The position numbers and the translations under genes are program-made. Shown one piece after another: positions 1 to 9,382 of a DNA stretch of 60,127 bases. The stretch comes from Acidovorax sp. GW101-3H11. Lineage in GTDB: Bacteria; Pseudomonadota; Gammaproteobacteria; Burkholderiales; Burkholderiaceae_C. The DNA is taken from contig NZ_LUKZ01000006.1 in the NCBI RefSeq assembly GCF_001633105.1, positions 1 through 60,127 of the forward strand, written 5' to 3'. Within the stretch, counting starts at the first letter, position 1. Each line of letters opens with the position of its first letter. The notes below the pieces were generated by a model. It did not search any database. It was given only the letters and a program-made list of their open reading frames with translations, and had not been told where the DNA came from.

Positions 1-98
1 GCTATGGCACCACCGACCACTTCATCGCCATGGCGTTCCTGATCGCTGGAAAGCTCACTCACCTGCCGGGCAGTCCTTTGCAAAAAGCAAGGGCCTGA
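1..98 (+). CDS. C-terminal fragment of an unidentified protein, cut by the window edge
   Basis: An open frame entering from the left edge reads through about 31 codons (YGTTDHFIAMAFL then IAGKLTHLPGSPL) and ends at TGA 96-98. The codon use looks coding, with hydrophobic residues in the middle. I do not recognise the family. It runs towards the convergent minus-strand oxidoreductase gene, and a repeat copy and a terminator hairpin lie between the two. It could also be a chance open frame. Confidence 0.35.
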   Translation, partial: YGTTDHFIAMAFLIAGKLTHLPGSPLQKARA

Positions 99-146
99 CC
101 ATGGCTATGGTGGGGAATGTGGCTTTCCACCCGAAACGGAAGAGAG

Positions 147-205
147 CCTCAAAAATCGGCTTCTACGCGCATCCATTAAGCGCTGATAGCTATGATTTTG
201 ATAGT
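147..205 (-). repeat. Dispersed AT-rich repeat, copy 1 (reverse orientation)
   Basis: Reading the reverse complement, this copy shows the family landmarks in order: an AT-rich 5' part with TAGCTATCAGCGCTT, then GGATGCGCG, then a GCC-TTTTT-like end. It lies between the partial gene at the left edge and the terminator of the minus-strand oxidoreductase gene. Nine further copies occur in the window. Confidence 0.75.
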
Positions 206-206
206 A

Positions 207-232
207 AAAAGCCCGCGCAAGCGCGGGCTTTT
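207..232 (-). terminator. Rho-independent terminator of the oxidoreductase gene
   Basis: A GC-rich stem (AAAAGCCCGCGC, a 2-nt loop, GCGCGGGCTTTT) is followed on the minus strand by a T run. It lies 30 bp beyond the stop codon of the minus-strand gene. The T run on the plus strand is nearly as good, so it could also stop transcription arriving from the left edge. Confidence 0.85.
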
Positions 233-261
233 CGTTCAAGGTGCTGCTGGTTCGCAGAACT

Positions 262-3200
262 TCAAGCCGCCTGGCGCTGGCCGGGCGCCGCCTTGCCGCT
301 GCGCCACTGGGCCATCAGGCCGTCCCATTTGGGGCGTGCCGCTTTCAGGTGGCGCTCCTTCACGTGGCCATAGCCCCGGATCTCTTCGGGGATGCGGGCG
401 ATCTCCACGGCCAGGGCCAGGTTGTCCGCATTCAGCGTGGCCAGCAGTTCGTCGATGCAGGCGCGGTATTCCACGATCAGCGCACGCTCCATGCGGCGCT
501 CCTCGGTCTTGCCGAACACGTCCAGCGCCGTGCCGCGCAGGCCCTTCATCTTGGCCAGCAGGCCAAAAGCGCTGCGCATCCAGGGGCCGAAGGGCTGCTT
601 GACGAGTTCGCCCTTGTCGTTCTTCTTGGCCGTCATGGGTGGTGCCAGGTGGTGCACCAGCTTGTAGTCGCCTTCGAACATATTCACGATCTTGTCCGTG
701 AAGGCCTTGTCGGTGTGCAGGCGCGCCACTTCGTACTCGTCCTTGTACGCCATGAGCTTGAACAGGTAGCGGGCCACGGCTTCGCTCAGGCGGGTGCCGA
801 CGTCCAGCCGCGATTCGGTTGCCTTCACCTTCTCGACAAACGCGTGGTACTCGGCCGCGTAGGCCGCGTTTTGGTAGCCAGTGAGGAATTCGACACGTTT
901 GGCGATCATCTCGGTCAGCGAGGGCTTCTTCACAAACTGGATCACCTGCGCTGCCTGGAACAGCGCCTGCACCGACGCCAGATCGTGCGCGCAGCGGCGG
1001 CCCCATTCAAACGCGGCCTTGTTGTTGTCCACCTGCACGCCGTTGAGTTCCATGGCGCGCATCAGCGACGCCAGCGTGAGCGGCACACGGCCCTTTTGCC
1101 AGGCGTAGCCCAGCATCAGCGGGTTGGTGTAGATGCTGTCGCCCAGCAGCTGCGTGGCGACCTGCTCGGCGTCAAAGCTGCCCACACCGCCCGCGCCCAC
1201 GGCCGCAGCAATGGCGCTGTCGCAGTTGGCACCCGGGAACTGCCAGTCCGGGTTGGTCACAAACGCCGCCGTGGGCGTGCTGTGGGTGTTCAGCGCCACA
1301 AAGGTGCGGCCTGGTTGCATCACCGTCAGCGTGTATTTGTGGGCCGCCACGATGGAATCGCAGCCGATCACCAGGTCCGCCTTGGCCGTATCGACCTTGG
1401 TGGTGTAGATGGCCTCGGGGCGGTTGGCGATCTGGATGTGGCTCCAGGTGGCGCCGCCCTTCTGGGCCAGGCCACCGGCGTCCTGCGTGATCACGCCCTT
1501 GCCGTCCAGGTGTGCGGCCATGCCCAGCAGCGAACCGATGGTGATCACGCCCGTGCCGCCCACGCCGCCGACCACGATGCCCCAGGCGGCTTCTGCCACT
1601 GGCAAAACCGGCTCAGGGATGGAAGGCAGTGCCGACAGGTCGCCCTTTTTTTCCTTCTTGGGCTTCTTGAGCTTGCCGCCTTCCACCGTCACGAAGCTCG
1701 GGCAGAAGCCGTTGACGCAGGAGTAGTCCTTGTTGCAGGTGCTCTGGTTGATGCGGCGCTTGCGGCCGAACTCCGTCTCCACCGGCTCCACGCTCAGGCA
1801 ATTGGACTTGGTCGAGCAATCACCGCAACCTTCGCACACCAGGTCGTTGATGACCACGGTCTTGTCCGGCGTGGCCAGCGTGCCGCGCTTGCGGCGGCGG
1901 CGCTTCTCGGTGGCGCAGGTCTGGTCGTAGATGATGACCGTGCAGCCCTTGATCTCGCGGAACTGGCGCTGCAGCGTGTCGAGTTCGTCGCGGTGGTGCA
2001 CCGTCACGCCCGCGGCCAGCGCCACGCCGTCGTACTTCTGCGGCTCGTCGGTGACGATGATGAGCTTGACCACGCCCTCGGACTTCAGACTGTTCATGAT
2101 CTGCAGCACCGAGTGGCCTTCAGGGCGCTCGCCCACGGTCTGGCCGCCGGTCATGGCCACGGCGTCGTTGTAGAGCACCTTGTAGGTGATGCTGGTGCCC
2201 GCCGCAATGCTCTGGCGGATGGCCAGCAGCCCGCTGTGGAAGTACGTGCCGTCGCCCAGGTTGGCAAACACATGTGCGTCGGTGGTGAACGGCGCTTGGC
2301 CCACCCAGGTCACGCCCTCGCCGCCCATCTGCGTGAAGGTGCTGGTCTTGCGGTCGGGCATCCAGTTGGCCATGTAGTGGCAGCCGATGCCGGCCACGGC
2401 GCGCGAGCCTTCGGGCACGCGGGTGCTGGTGTTGTGCGGGCAGCCGCTGCAGAACCACGGGGCGCGCTCACCCGTGTCCACCTTCAGCTCGGCCATGCCG
2501 CGCTCGCTGGCTTCGATGACGGCAATGCGCGAATCCATGCGCGCGATGATGTCGCTCGATACGCCCAGCTTCTTCAGGCGCTTGGCAATCGCCTTGGCGA
2601 TGATGGCGGGCGTGAGGTCGGCCTTGGCGCGCAGCAGCCAGTTCTGGCTGGGGTTGGGCATGCTCCATTCGCCGCCGGTGGCATCGCCCTCGGGCTCGTC
2701 GAACTTGCCCAGCACGTTGGGACGCACGTCGGCGCGCCAGTTGTACAGCTCTTCTTTCAGCTGGTATTCGATGACCTGGCGTTTTTCTTCCACCACCAGG
2801 ATCTCTTGCAGCCCTTGTGCAAAGTCGCGCGTGATGGTCGCTTCCAGCGGCCACACCACGTTGACCTTGTGCACGCGGATGCCGAGCTGGCGGCAGGTGT
2901 CGTCGTCCAGGCCCAGGTCCACCAGGGCCTGGCGCGTGTCGTTGTAGGCCTTGCCGCTGGCAATGATGCCGAAGCGGTCGTTTTTGCCTTCGATGACGTT
3001 GTAGTTGAGCTTGTTGGCGCGGATGTACGCGAGGGCCGCGTACCACTTGTAGTCCATGAGGCGCGCTTCCTGCTCCAGCGGCGCATCGGGCCAGCGGATG
3101 TGCAGGCCGCCGGGCGGCATCACGAAGTCTTCGGGCATCACGATCTTCACGCGGTCGGGGTCAATGTTGATGCTGCTGGAGGACTCCACCACTTCCTGGA

Positions 3201-3837
3201 TGGTCTTCATGCCCGACCACACGCCTGAAAAACGGCTCATGGCAAACGCGTGCAGGCCCATGTCCAGAATCTCTTGCACGCTGCTGGGGAAGAACACCGG
3301 CGTGCCGCAGGCCTTGAAGATGTGGTCGCTCTGGTGGGCGGCCGTGCTGCTCTTGCTGATGTGGTCGTCGCCCGCAATCGCGATCACGCCGCCGTGTTTG
3401 GCCGTGCCCGCCATGTTGGCGTGCTTGAACACGTCCGAGCAGCGGTCCACACCCGGGCCCTTGCCGTACCAGATGCCGAACACGCCGTCGAACTTCTTGC
3501 TCTGCGGATACAGGTCGAGCTGCTGCGTGCCCCACACGGCGGTCGCGCCCAGCTCTTCATTCACGCCGGGCTGGAAGACGATGTTGTTGGCTGCCAGGTG
3601 CTTCTTGGCGGCCCACAGTGCCTGGTCATACGTGCCCAGCGGGGAGCCCCGGTAGCCGCTGATGAAACCCGCCGTGTTCAGCCCGGCCACCGCGTCGCGC
3701 TGGCGCTGCAGCATGGGCAGGCGCACCAGGGCCTGCACCCCGCTCATGAAGGCCCGGCCGTGGTCCAGGGAGTATTTGTCGTCGAGCGTGACGGTTTCCA
3801 GCGCCTTGCGGACGGATTCGGGCAACGGGGCATTCAT
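262..3837 (-). CDS. Indolepyruvate ferredoxin oxidoreductase family protein (fused alpha-gamma type)
   Basis: The 1191-residue protein has the order of single-chain 2-oxoacid:ferredoxin oxidoreductases. These decarboxylate aryl pyruvates or related 2-oxoacids to acyl-CoA using thiamine diphosphate and iron-sulfur clusters. An N-terminal pyrimidine-binding part is followed near residue 460 by the thiamine-diphosphate region (SGCPHNTSTRVPEGS). A cysteine-rich 4Fe-4S segment lies at about 660-715 (CEGCGDC and further cysteines). The gamma domain starts near 754 (GVGGTGVITIGSLLG), and a long C-terminal extension typical of the proteobacterial form follows. I chose the ATG at 3837 because GGAGA lies just upstream; an in-frame start at 3900 would add 21 unlikely residues. 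A divergent Lrp-type gene 188 bp away is the probable regulator. Substrate (indolepyruvate, phenylpyruvate or similar) is inferred from the family. Confidence 0.93.
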   Translation of the reverse strand: MNAPLPESVRKALETVTLDDKYSLDHGRAFMSGVQALVRLPMLQRQRDAVAGLNTAGFISGYRGSPLGTYDQALWAAKKHLAANNIVFQPGVNEELGATAVWGTQQLDLYPQSKKFDGVFGIWYGKGPGVDRCSDVFKHANMAGTAKHGGVIAIAGDDHISKSSTAAHQSDHIFKACGTPVFFPSSVQEILDMGLHAFAMSRFSGVWSGMKTIQEVVESSSSINIDPDRVKIVMPEDFVMPPGGLHIRWPDAPLEQEARLMDYKWYAALAYIRANKLNYNVIEGKNDRFGIIASGKAYNDTRQALVDLGLDDDTCRQLGIRVHKVNVVWPLEATITRDFAQGLQEILVVEEKRQVIEYQLKEELYNWRADVRPNVLGKFDEPEGDATGGEWSMPNPSQNWLLRAKADLTPAIIAKAIAKRLKKLGVSSDIIARMDSRIAVIEASERGMAELKVDTGERAPWFCSGCPHNTSTRVPEGSRAVAGIGCHYMANWMPDRKTSTFTQMGGEGVTWVGQAPFTTDAHVFANLGDGTYFHSGLLAIRQSIAAGTSITYKVLYNDAVAMTGGQTVGERPEGHSVLQIMNSLKSEGVVKLIIVTDEPQKYDGVALAAGVTVHHRDELDTLQRQFREIKGCTVIIYDQTCATEKRRRRKRGTLATPDKTVVINDLVCEGCGDCSTKSNCLSVEPVETEFGRKRRINQSTCNKDYSCVNGFCPSFVTVEGGKLKKPKKEKKGDLSALPSIPEPVLPVAEAAWGIVVGGVGGTGVITIGSLLGMAAHLDGKGVITQDAGGLAQKGGATWSHIQIANRPEAIYTTKVDTAKADLVIGCDSIVAAHKYTLTVMQPGRTFVALNTHSTPTAAFVTNPDWQFPGANCDSAIAAAVGAGGVGSFDAEQVATQLLGDSIYTNPLMLGYAWQKGRVPLTLASLMRAMELNGVQVDNNKAAFEWGRRCAHDLASVQALFQAAQVIQFVKKPSLTEMIAKRVEFLTGYQNAAYAAEYHAFVEKVKATESRLDVGTRLSEAVARYLFKLMAYKDEYEVARLHTDKAFTDKIVNMFEGDYKLVHHLAPPMTAKKNDKGELVKQPFGPWMRSAFGLLAKMKGLRGTALDVFGKTEERRMERALIVEYRACIDELLATLNADNLALAVEIARIPEEIRGYGHVKERHLKAARPKWDGLMAQWRSGKAAPGQRQAA

Positions 3838-3994
3838 GGCTATGTCTCCAATGGCTGCTTTGTGGGGCCGGGCCTTGTGGGCCGGTGGGGCAGGGGCCAT
3901 CCGCCCGTTTAGGGCAGCGGCTCCAATGTGGAGGTAAGTGTATGTCTGCGCCGCTGATATGTCTTTGCGTTGTGTGCCGTGTTTAGGCTATTCT

Positions 3995-4011
3995 GAGAAA
4001 GAATCTTTCTC
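3995..4011. promoter_or_regulatory. Candidate Lrp/AsnC operator in the divergent promoter region
   Basis: A perfect inverted repeat with 7-bp arms (GAGAAAG, 3-nt spacer AAT, CTTTCTC) ends 14 bp before the Lrp-type start codon, in the 188-bp gap shared with the divergent oxidoreductase. AT-rich-centred palindromes are typical targets of Lrp/AsnC proteins. Autoregulation and control of the neighbour are inferred. Confidence 0.4.
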
Positions 4012-4025
4012 TTTGCCGCCATTTT

Positions 4026-4511
4026 GTGAACACTCTCGACAAATTCGATATCGCCATCCTCAACGAGCTGCAGGCTGACGCCCGCCTGACGAACGCCGAG
4101 CTGGCCCAGCGCGTGGGCCTGTCGGCCGCGCCCTGCTGGCGCCGCGTGCGGGCGCTGGAGGAGCAAGGTTTCATCAAGGGTTACCGCGCCGAGATCGACC
4201 GGCACAAGATTGGCCTCGGTGTGCTGGCCTTTGTGCGGCTCGATGCCGACCGCAGCACCGGCAACCTCACGCGCAAGATGGAGGAAGCCATCCGCCAGAT
4301 CCCCGAGGTCGTGTCCTGCCACTACATCAGCGGCACCGGCACCTTCGAGCTGCAGGTGGTGGCGCGCGACCTGGACAGCTTCTCGCAGTTTGCGCGCGAC
4401 GTGCTGCTGAACCTGCCCAATGTGAAAGACATGCACACCAGCTTCTCGCTGGGCGAGGTGAAGGCCAGTGGGGCGCTGCCACTCACGCACCTGGCGCGGG
4501 CAAAAGGATAA
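4026..4511 (+). CDS. Lrp/AsnC family transcriptional regulator
   Basis: The 161-residue protein has the usual length and architecture of the feast/famine family. An N-terminal winged helix-turn-helix (about 4-60, with LTNAELAQRVGLSAAPCWRR) is followed by a C-terminal ligand-binding RAM domain (about 65-150, with YISGTGTFELQVVARD). The start is GTG at 4026; no earlier in-frame start is plausible because the upstream palindrome and promoter lie directly before it. It is divergent from the 2-oxoacid oxidoreductase gene, so it most likely senses an amino acid or 2-oxoacid and controls that gene. The effector is not visible from sequence. A repeat copy starts at the stop codon. Confidence 0.92.
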   Translation: MNTLDKFDIAILNELQADARLTNAELAQRVGLSAAPCWRRVRALEEQGFIKGYRAEIDRHKIGLGVLAFVRLDADRSTGNLTRKMEEAIRQIPEVVSCHYISGTGTFELQVVARDLDSFSQFARDVLLNLPNVKDMHTSFSLGEVKASGALPLTHLARAKG

Positions 4512-4575
4512 TTGCTACAAACTTGATAGCTTTTATGGCTTGATGGACGGGCGCAGAGGCCTGTTTTGGCCTCAA
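4511..4575 (+). repeat. Dispersed AT-rich repeat, copy 2 (forward)
   Basis: A near-full-length copy: ATTGCTACAAA, TTGATAGC, a GC-rich middle with GGGCGC, then AGGCCTGTTTTGGCCTC. It begins on the stop codon of the Lrp-type gene. Together with the reverse copy at 147-205 it brackets the oxidoreductase/regulator pair as an inverted pair. Confidence 0.8.
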
Positions 4576-4898
4576 ATCCGGGCAGCACAAGCCCCGCCCG
4601 GGGCAAGGGGCGCGATGTGGCTGGGCGCCCTGCAGCAAGGTAACAAGGCGTTAGGGCGTGGTTCCTGCGCAGGGTCTGCTGTATAAGCCTGCGGAACCAC
4701 AGCGGGGCTGCCAAGCTGCCGCACGCAACCTCTCCGCCACGCGCCTGCAAGGCCCTGCACCTCGTGTCCCTGACCGGGGTGTTGGTTCGCAAGGCGGCTG
4801 CGCGAGCGGTTGCCGGTGGGTCTACCAATACGACGGCTTCCTTCGCGCACAGCCCCAGGGCCTGCCGACCGGAGCCTAAAAAAGAGGGCGAGGGCGGC
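4576..4898. other. Non-coding stretch upstream of the DUF2339 gene
   Basis: No convincing gene was seen here. The open frame that runs through part of it lacks a plausible N-terminus. The one clear element is a hairpin at 4658-4700: GTGGTTCC and GCAGG pair with CCTGC and GGAACCAC around a 14-nt loop, with a 3-nt bulge. The rest is GC-rich with no T-run terminator. It could be a long 5' leader or an unrecognised small RNA. I compared it by eye with 6S RNA, tmRNA and RNase P RNA and found no convincing match. Confidence 0.35.
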
Positions 4899-7898
4899 AT
4901 GATCATCTGGGGCATTTTCTGGGGCGCGGTGCTGGGCTCGTGGTTCGGCGGCTACGGCGACTTCGGGCCGTTTGTGGGCGGCATTCTGGGCTTTTTCGCC
5001 GGGCTGTCGCTGCGCTGGGCGATCCGCTCGGCCATCCGCACCGAGCTGCAGGCGCACGCCACCAAGGCCACCGCCCAGCCCACGCGGCCCCCCCAGGCAG
5101 CGCCGGTTGCCGAAGACCGGTCTGTGGCGCCCGCGCCCGTGCCGCAAGGGCCAGTGCCACACGCACCCCCTCCATCACCCACCCCCAGCGACAACCCCCG
5201 GGATGCGGACGACGCTTTCTGGACCGGCGAACTCACGCCCCAAGGCCTGCCGCGCGTCCCGTCGGTGGCCCCGGCGGCGGCCCCGGTAGCCGCCCGCACG
5301 GATGCGCCTGCCGCGCCCTTTGAGCCCCGCAAGATTGCCCAGCCCGCCCCACCCAACCCCGTCGAGTTGGCCCTGCTCGCAGCCAAGAACTGGCTCCTGG
5401 GCGGCAACACCATCGTGCGCGTGGGCCTGGTGATTCTGTTCATCGGCCTGTCCTTCCTCGCGCGCTACGCGGCGTCGGCCGGGCTGTTGCCGGTCGAGTT
5501 CCGCCTGGCCGCGGTCGCAGCGGTGGGCATTGCGCTGCTGGGGGTGGGTTTCCGCAAGCGCACCGACAAGCCCGGTTTTGCGCTGGCCCTGCAGGGCGGC
5601 GGCGTGGCGGTGATGTACCTCACCGTGTTTGCCGCCTTCCGGCTCTATGGGCTGCTGCCGCCGCTCTGGGCCTTCGGGCTGATGATCGCGGTCTGCGCCG
5701 CCAGTTGTGCGCTGGCGCTGCTGCAGGATTCGCGGGCGCTCGCGGTGGCGGCGTTCGCCGGGGGCTTTGCGGCACCCATCCTGCTGTCCACCGGCCAGGG
5801 CAGCCACGTGGGCCTGTTCAGCTACTACACGTTGCTCAATCTGGCCATTCTTTTCATCGCCCACCAGCGCTCCTGGCGCGTGCTCAACGTGGTGGGTTTT
5901 GTCGCCACCTTTGGTGTGGCCACGGCCTGGGGGGCGCTCAAATATGTGCCCGATCACTACGCCAGCACGCAGCCCTTCCTCGCGGGTTTTGTGCTGATCT
6001 ACCTCGCCACCGCCATCCTCTATGCCCGCAACACGCCGACGAAGCTGGGCAAGACGGTGGACAGCATGCTGGTCTTCGGAACGCCGCTGGTGGGCTTTGG
6101 GCTGCAGGCCGGGCTGGTGCAGCCGTTTGAGCTGGGCGCGGCCTTCTCGGCACTGGCCTTTGCTGCGGTCTACCTGCTGACCGCGACCATGCTGGCACGC
6201 CGCGCGCAAGCCAGCTGGCGCCTGCTCACCGAGTGTTTTATCGCCATCGGCGTGGGTTTTGCCACGCTGGCCGTGCCGCTGGCGCTGGATGCGCAGTGGA
6301 CCTCGGCGGTGTGGGCGCTTGAAGGCGCGGGCGCCTTCTGGGTCGGCATGCGCCAGGCCCGCTGGATGCCGCGTGCCTTTGGCCTGGCGCTGCAGGTCGT
6401 GGCCATGCTGGCGTTCATGGGCGGCGTGGACAGCGGAGGCCTGCAGGTCTCGCCCCTGCCGCTGGCCAACCCGGCCTTCCTGGGTGCGATGCTGATTGCG
6501 CTGCCCGCGCTGCTGCTGGCCTGGTGGCTGCGCCAGCCCCAACCCCACAGCGGCTCGGCCTGGGCCCAGGGCTATGCCAGGGTAGAGGTGCTGCTGCCCA
6601 ACCCGGCCTACCTCTACGGCTTTGTCTTCTGGTGCCTGGCCTGGTGGCTGGAGATCACGCGCAGCGTGCCCGCCACTGAGGTGAACCAGTGGCCCGTGCC
6701 GGTGTTCTCGGGCCGCGTTGCCGAACTGCTGGGCATGCTGGCCGTGGTGCTCAGTGCGGCCCTGTCGATGCTGCTCGGCCTGCGCACGCGCTGGGCCGTG
6801 GCCACTTGGCCCGCGCGCGCCACCATCGGCGTGCTGGCGCTGGGGTGGGTGGCGCAGGTGGTGGACGGCCACCGTGTGCTGACCACGCCCGCCTGGGCCG
6901 TGTGGCCCGTCGTGCTGGCGCTGCACGGGTGGATGCTGTGGCAGACCGACCGCTTGCAGGCGACAGGCACTGAGGGCCTGTCCGCTCAGGGCGCGTCACG
7001 CTTCGGCTGGTTCCACGCCGCCACCGCCTGGTTGGTGACCTTGCTGCTGGCCGACTGCCTGTGGTCCGGCATCGGCAAGGCCGAGCTGTGGCGCACCTCG
7101 TGGGCCGGTGTGGTCCTGCTGGTCAGCGCGATTGCGGTGCTGATGCTGCTCGCGCTGTGGGCCGGCCGTGGCAACCGGCCTGCGGCACGCGCGGCGCTGC
7201 CCTGGCCGCTGAACCCCCATGCCGAGGCCTACTACTGGCTGGCCGCGTTGCCCCTGGCTGTGCTGGTGTTCGGGGGCGCGCTGCTGGCCGCCGTGCATTC
7301 GTCGGGCCACACGGCGCCGCTGCCCTACATCCCGCTGCTCAACCCCACCGACCTCACGCTCGCGCTGGCGCTGGGCAGCCTGGTGTTCTGGCGGCGCGTG
7401 CTGCTCGCAGCGCTGCCGCCCCCGGCCCGCTCGGGCGGGGTCACCGGGCGCCATGCGCTGGTGGCCTTGGCGCTGCTCGCGTTCATCGTGATCAACACCG
7501 TGTGGCTGCGCGTGGCCCACCACTTCTTTGGCGTGCGCTGGGATGCCTCGGCGCTGTTCAACAGCTTTGTGGTGCAGACCGGCTATGCCATCCTGTGGAC
7601 GCTGCTGGCGCTCAGCCTGATGGTGCTGGCACACCGCCGCGTGCAGCGGCCGCTGTGGCTGGTGGGCGCGGGCCTGCTGGGCGTGGTGGTGGTCAAGCTG
7701 CTGCTGATCGATCTGTCCAACGCGGGGGGGGCCGAACGCATCATTGCCTTCATCGCCGTGGGCGTGCTGATGCTGGTGGTGGGCTACTTTGCGCCTTTGC
7801 CGCCCAAGTTAACTCCCAAGTCGCCTCCCAAGGCGGACGCCCCTGCGGCGCCTGCCGCGCCACCGCTGGCACCAGCGCAACCAGAAACACTGCCATGA
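4899..7898 (+). CDS. DUF2339 polytopic membrane protein
   Basis: The 999-residue protein starts with a hydrophobic segment (MIIWGIFWGAVLGSWFGG). A proline/alanine-rich soluble stretch (about 50-165) follows, and then a very long series of hydrophobic helices, of the order of 25, to the C-terminus. This is the DUF2339 pattern. The conserved entry into the membrane part (LALLAAKNWLLGGNTIVRVG) is easy to see. I chose ATG 4899 over the open frame from 4764, since the extra 45 residues look like leader sequence. The stop overlaps the next start by ATGA, and the partner is a DUF3999 protein, the usual neighbour of this family. An envelope role is inferred; the biochemical function is not known to me. 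Confidence 0.88.
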   Translation: MIIWGIFWGAVLGSWFGGYGDFGPFVGGILGFFAGLSLRWAIRSAIRTELQAHATKATAQPTRPPQAAPVAEDRSVAPAPVPQGPVPHAPPPSPTPSDNPRDADDAFWTGELTPQGLPRVPSVAPAAAPVAARTDAPAAPFEPRKIAQPAPPNPVELALLAAKNWLLGGNTIVRVGLVILFIGLSFLARYAASAGLLPVEFRLAAVAAVGIALLGVGFRKRTDKPGFALALQGGGVAVMYLTVFAAFRLYGLLPPLWAFGLMIAVCAASCALALLQDSRALAVAAFAGGFAAPILLSTGQGSHVGLFSYYTLLNLAILFIAHQRSWRVLNVVGFVATFGVATAWGALKYVPDHYASTQPFLAGFVLIYLATAILYARNTPTKLGKTVDSMLVFGTPLVGFGLQAGLVQPFELGAAFSALAFAAVYLLTATMLARRAQASWRLLTECFIAIGVGFATLAVPLALDAQWTSAVWALEGAGAFWVGMRQARWMPRAFGLALQVVAMLAFMGGVDSGGLQVSPLPLANPAFLGAMLIALPALLLAWWLRQPQPHSGSAWAQGYARVEVLLPNPAYLYGFVFWCLAWWLEITRSVPATEVNQWPVPVFSGRVAELLGMLAVVLSAALSMLLGLRTRWAVATWPARATIGVLALGWVAQVVDGHRVLTTPAWAVWPVVLALHGWMLWQTDRLQATGTEGLSAQGASRFGWFHAATAWLVTLLLADCLWSGIGKAELWRTSWAGVVLLVSAIAVLMLLALWAGRGNRPAARAALPWPLNPHAEAYYWLAALPLAVLVFGGALLAAVHSSGHTAPLPYIPLLNPTDLTLALALGSLVFWRRVLLAALPPPARSGGVTGRHALVALALLAFIVINTVWLRVAHHFFGVRWDASALFNSFVVQTGYAILWTLLALSLMVLAHRRVQRPLWLVGAGLLGVVVVKLLLIDLSNAGGAERIIAFIAVGVLMLVVGYFAPLPPKLTPKSPPKADAPAAPAAPPLAPAQPETLP

Positions 7899-9382
7899 AG
7901 AAGCCTGCCGCCCTGAACCTGCCCCTGGGGCTGGCCGCAGCCGCCCTGTCCCTGTGCGCCGGTGTGGCCCAGGCGGCGGCGGATGCCAGCAGCCCTGCGG
8001 CCTACACCATCCGCATTCCCGTTACGCTTGCGGCCGATGCGCCGCTGCAGCGCGTGGTGCTGCCCGCCGAGGTGCTGGTGCGCCTGCAAAGCCCGGGCTA
8101 TGCCGATGTGCGCCTCTTCAACGGCGCGGGCCAGCCCGTGCCGATGGCCCTGGCCGGTGTGGCGGCGGCCAGCGCGCCCGAGGAATCGGTGACCTTGCCC
8201 GCCTATCCCATCCTGGGCGCCGCGAGCACGGGCGCGGCCGGGCTGGAGGGCCTGTCGCTGCGCATCGAGGAGCGCCAGGGCCAGCGTGTGGTGCAGATCG
8301 ACACGGCCGGCACAGCAGGTGCTACTGCCACACAAGCCGTGCGCGGCGCGTTGCTCGACGCGCGCAATGTGCAGTTGCCCGTGGCCCGCATGGCCCTGGA
8401 CGTGGATCTGCCTGCGGGCCAGCCCGTGACGTTCCGGGTGCAGGCCAGCAAGGACCTCAAACATTGGCAGCCACTGGCCGAGACCGTGCTCTACCGCGCC
8501 GACGCGGCAGCGGCGCCCACGGTGTCCACTGCGCCAGGCCGCCTGGGCAACGAGCAGATCGACCTGCAGCGCGCCGACCTCAAGAGCCACTACCTGCGCG
8601 TGACCTGGGGCGACGCTGCCGTGACCCTGCGCGGTGCCACGCTGGCTACCGCGCGCAGCATGGGCCCGCGCGAGCGCGTCAGCGCCCGCATGGCGATGCC
8701 GCCACTGGGCAACAACCCGCGCGAGCTGGTGTTGGCGCTGCCGTTTGCCACGCCGGTTGCGGCGCTCGCCATCACGCCGCCCGGCAGCAATGTGCTGCTT
8801 CCGGTGCGCGTGCTGGGCCGCAACCACCGCGAGCAGCCCTGGTCGCCGCTGGCCAGTGCCGTGGTCTACAAGATGGCAACCGGCGGCAAGGAACAGACCA
8901 GCGGACCCGTGGAGCTGGGCGGCGCCTCGGTGCGCGAGATCAAGATCGAAGCCGACCCCAAGACCCCCGGTTTTGCCGCCGCGCCCGCTTTGGCGCTGCA
9001 GTTCGAGCCCGCGCAGCTGGTGTTCCTGGCCAGCGGGCAGGGGCCCTTCACGCTGGCGGCCGGGTTGCCCGGGGCCACGGCGGCGGCCAGCGCCTTCCTG
9101 CCCCTGGCCAGCCTGGTGCCGGGCTACCAGCCTGCGCAGGAGAACACCCTGCCCGTGGCGCTGGCGGATGTGGCCCGTGCCGACATCACCGGCGGCCAAC
9201 CCGCAGACGGCGCGCTGGTGCCCGCTGCGGCGGCCAGCGGCGGCATCTCCACGCGCAGCGCCGTGCTGTGGGGCGTGCTGCTGGCGGGCGTGGTGGCTCT
9301 CGGGCTCATGGCCTGGCTGCTGCTGCGGCAAACCAAACAGGCGGGCACCCAGGCCCCGGCTGCGCCGACCGATGCAGCGTAA
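7895..9382 (+). CDS. DUF3999 secreted/envelope protein
   Basis: The 495-residue protein has a signal peptide (about 1-28, ending AGVAQAAA), a large extracytoplasmic beta-rich region, and one C-terminal transmembrane helix (about 455-478, with LWGVLLAGVVALGLMAW) before a short cytoplasmic tail. This matches DUF3999 proteins, which are regularly encoded directly after DUF2339 genes. The start overlaps the DUF2339 stop (ATGA), so the two are translationally coupled and probably act together in the cell envelope. I cannot name a biochemical activity. Confidence 0.85.
   Translation: MKKPAALNLPLGLAAAALSLCAGVAQAAADASSPAAYTIRIPVTLAADAPLQRVVLPAEVLVRLQSPGYADVRLFNGAGQPVPMALAGVAAASAPEESVTLPAYPILGAASTGAAGLEGLSLRIEERQGQRVVQIDTAGTAGATATQAVRGALLDARNVQLPVARMALDVDLPAGQPVTFRVQASKDLKHWQPLAETVLYRADAAAAPTVSTAPGRLGNEQIDLQRADLKSHYLRVTWGDAAVTLRGATLATARSMGPRERVSARMAMPPLGNNPRELVLALPFATPVAALAITPPGSNVLLPVRVLGRNHREQPWSPLASAVVYKMATGGKEQTSGPVELGGASVREIKIEADPKTPGFAAAPALALQFEPAQLVFLASGQGPFTLAAGLPGATAAASAFLPLASLVPGYQPAQENTLPVALADVARADITGGQPADGALVPAAAASGGISTRSAVLWGVLLAGVVALGLMAWLLLRQTKQAGTQAPAAPTDAA

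Noticed and set aside
241..3228. Long open frame of about 995 codons on the plus strand opposite the oxidoreductase gene
   Set aside because: It is antisense to a clearly conserved gene; its composition is histidine/alanine/glycine-rich, as in shadow frames of high-GC genes, and it shows no recognisable domain.
4576..4898. 6S RNA, tmRNA or RNase P RNA in the gap before the DUF2339 gene
   Set aside because: Some short stretches (for example GCCTGCGG and GTCCCTGA) recall 6S RNA, but the order and terminal pairing do not fit on either strand.
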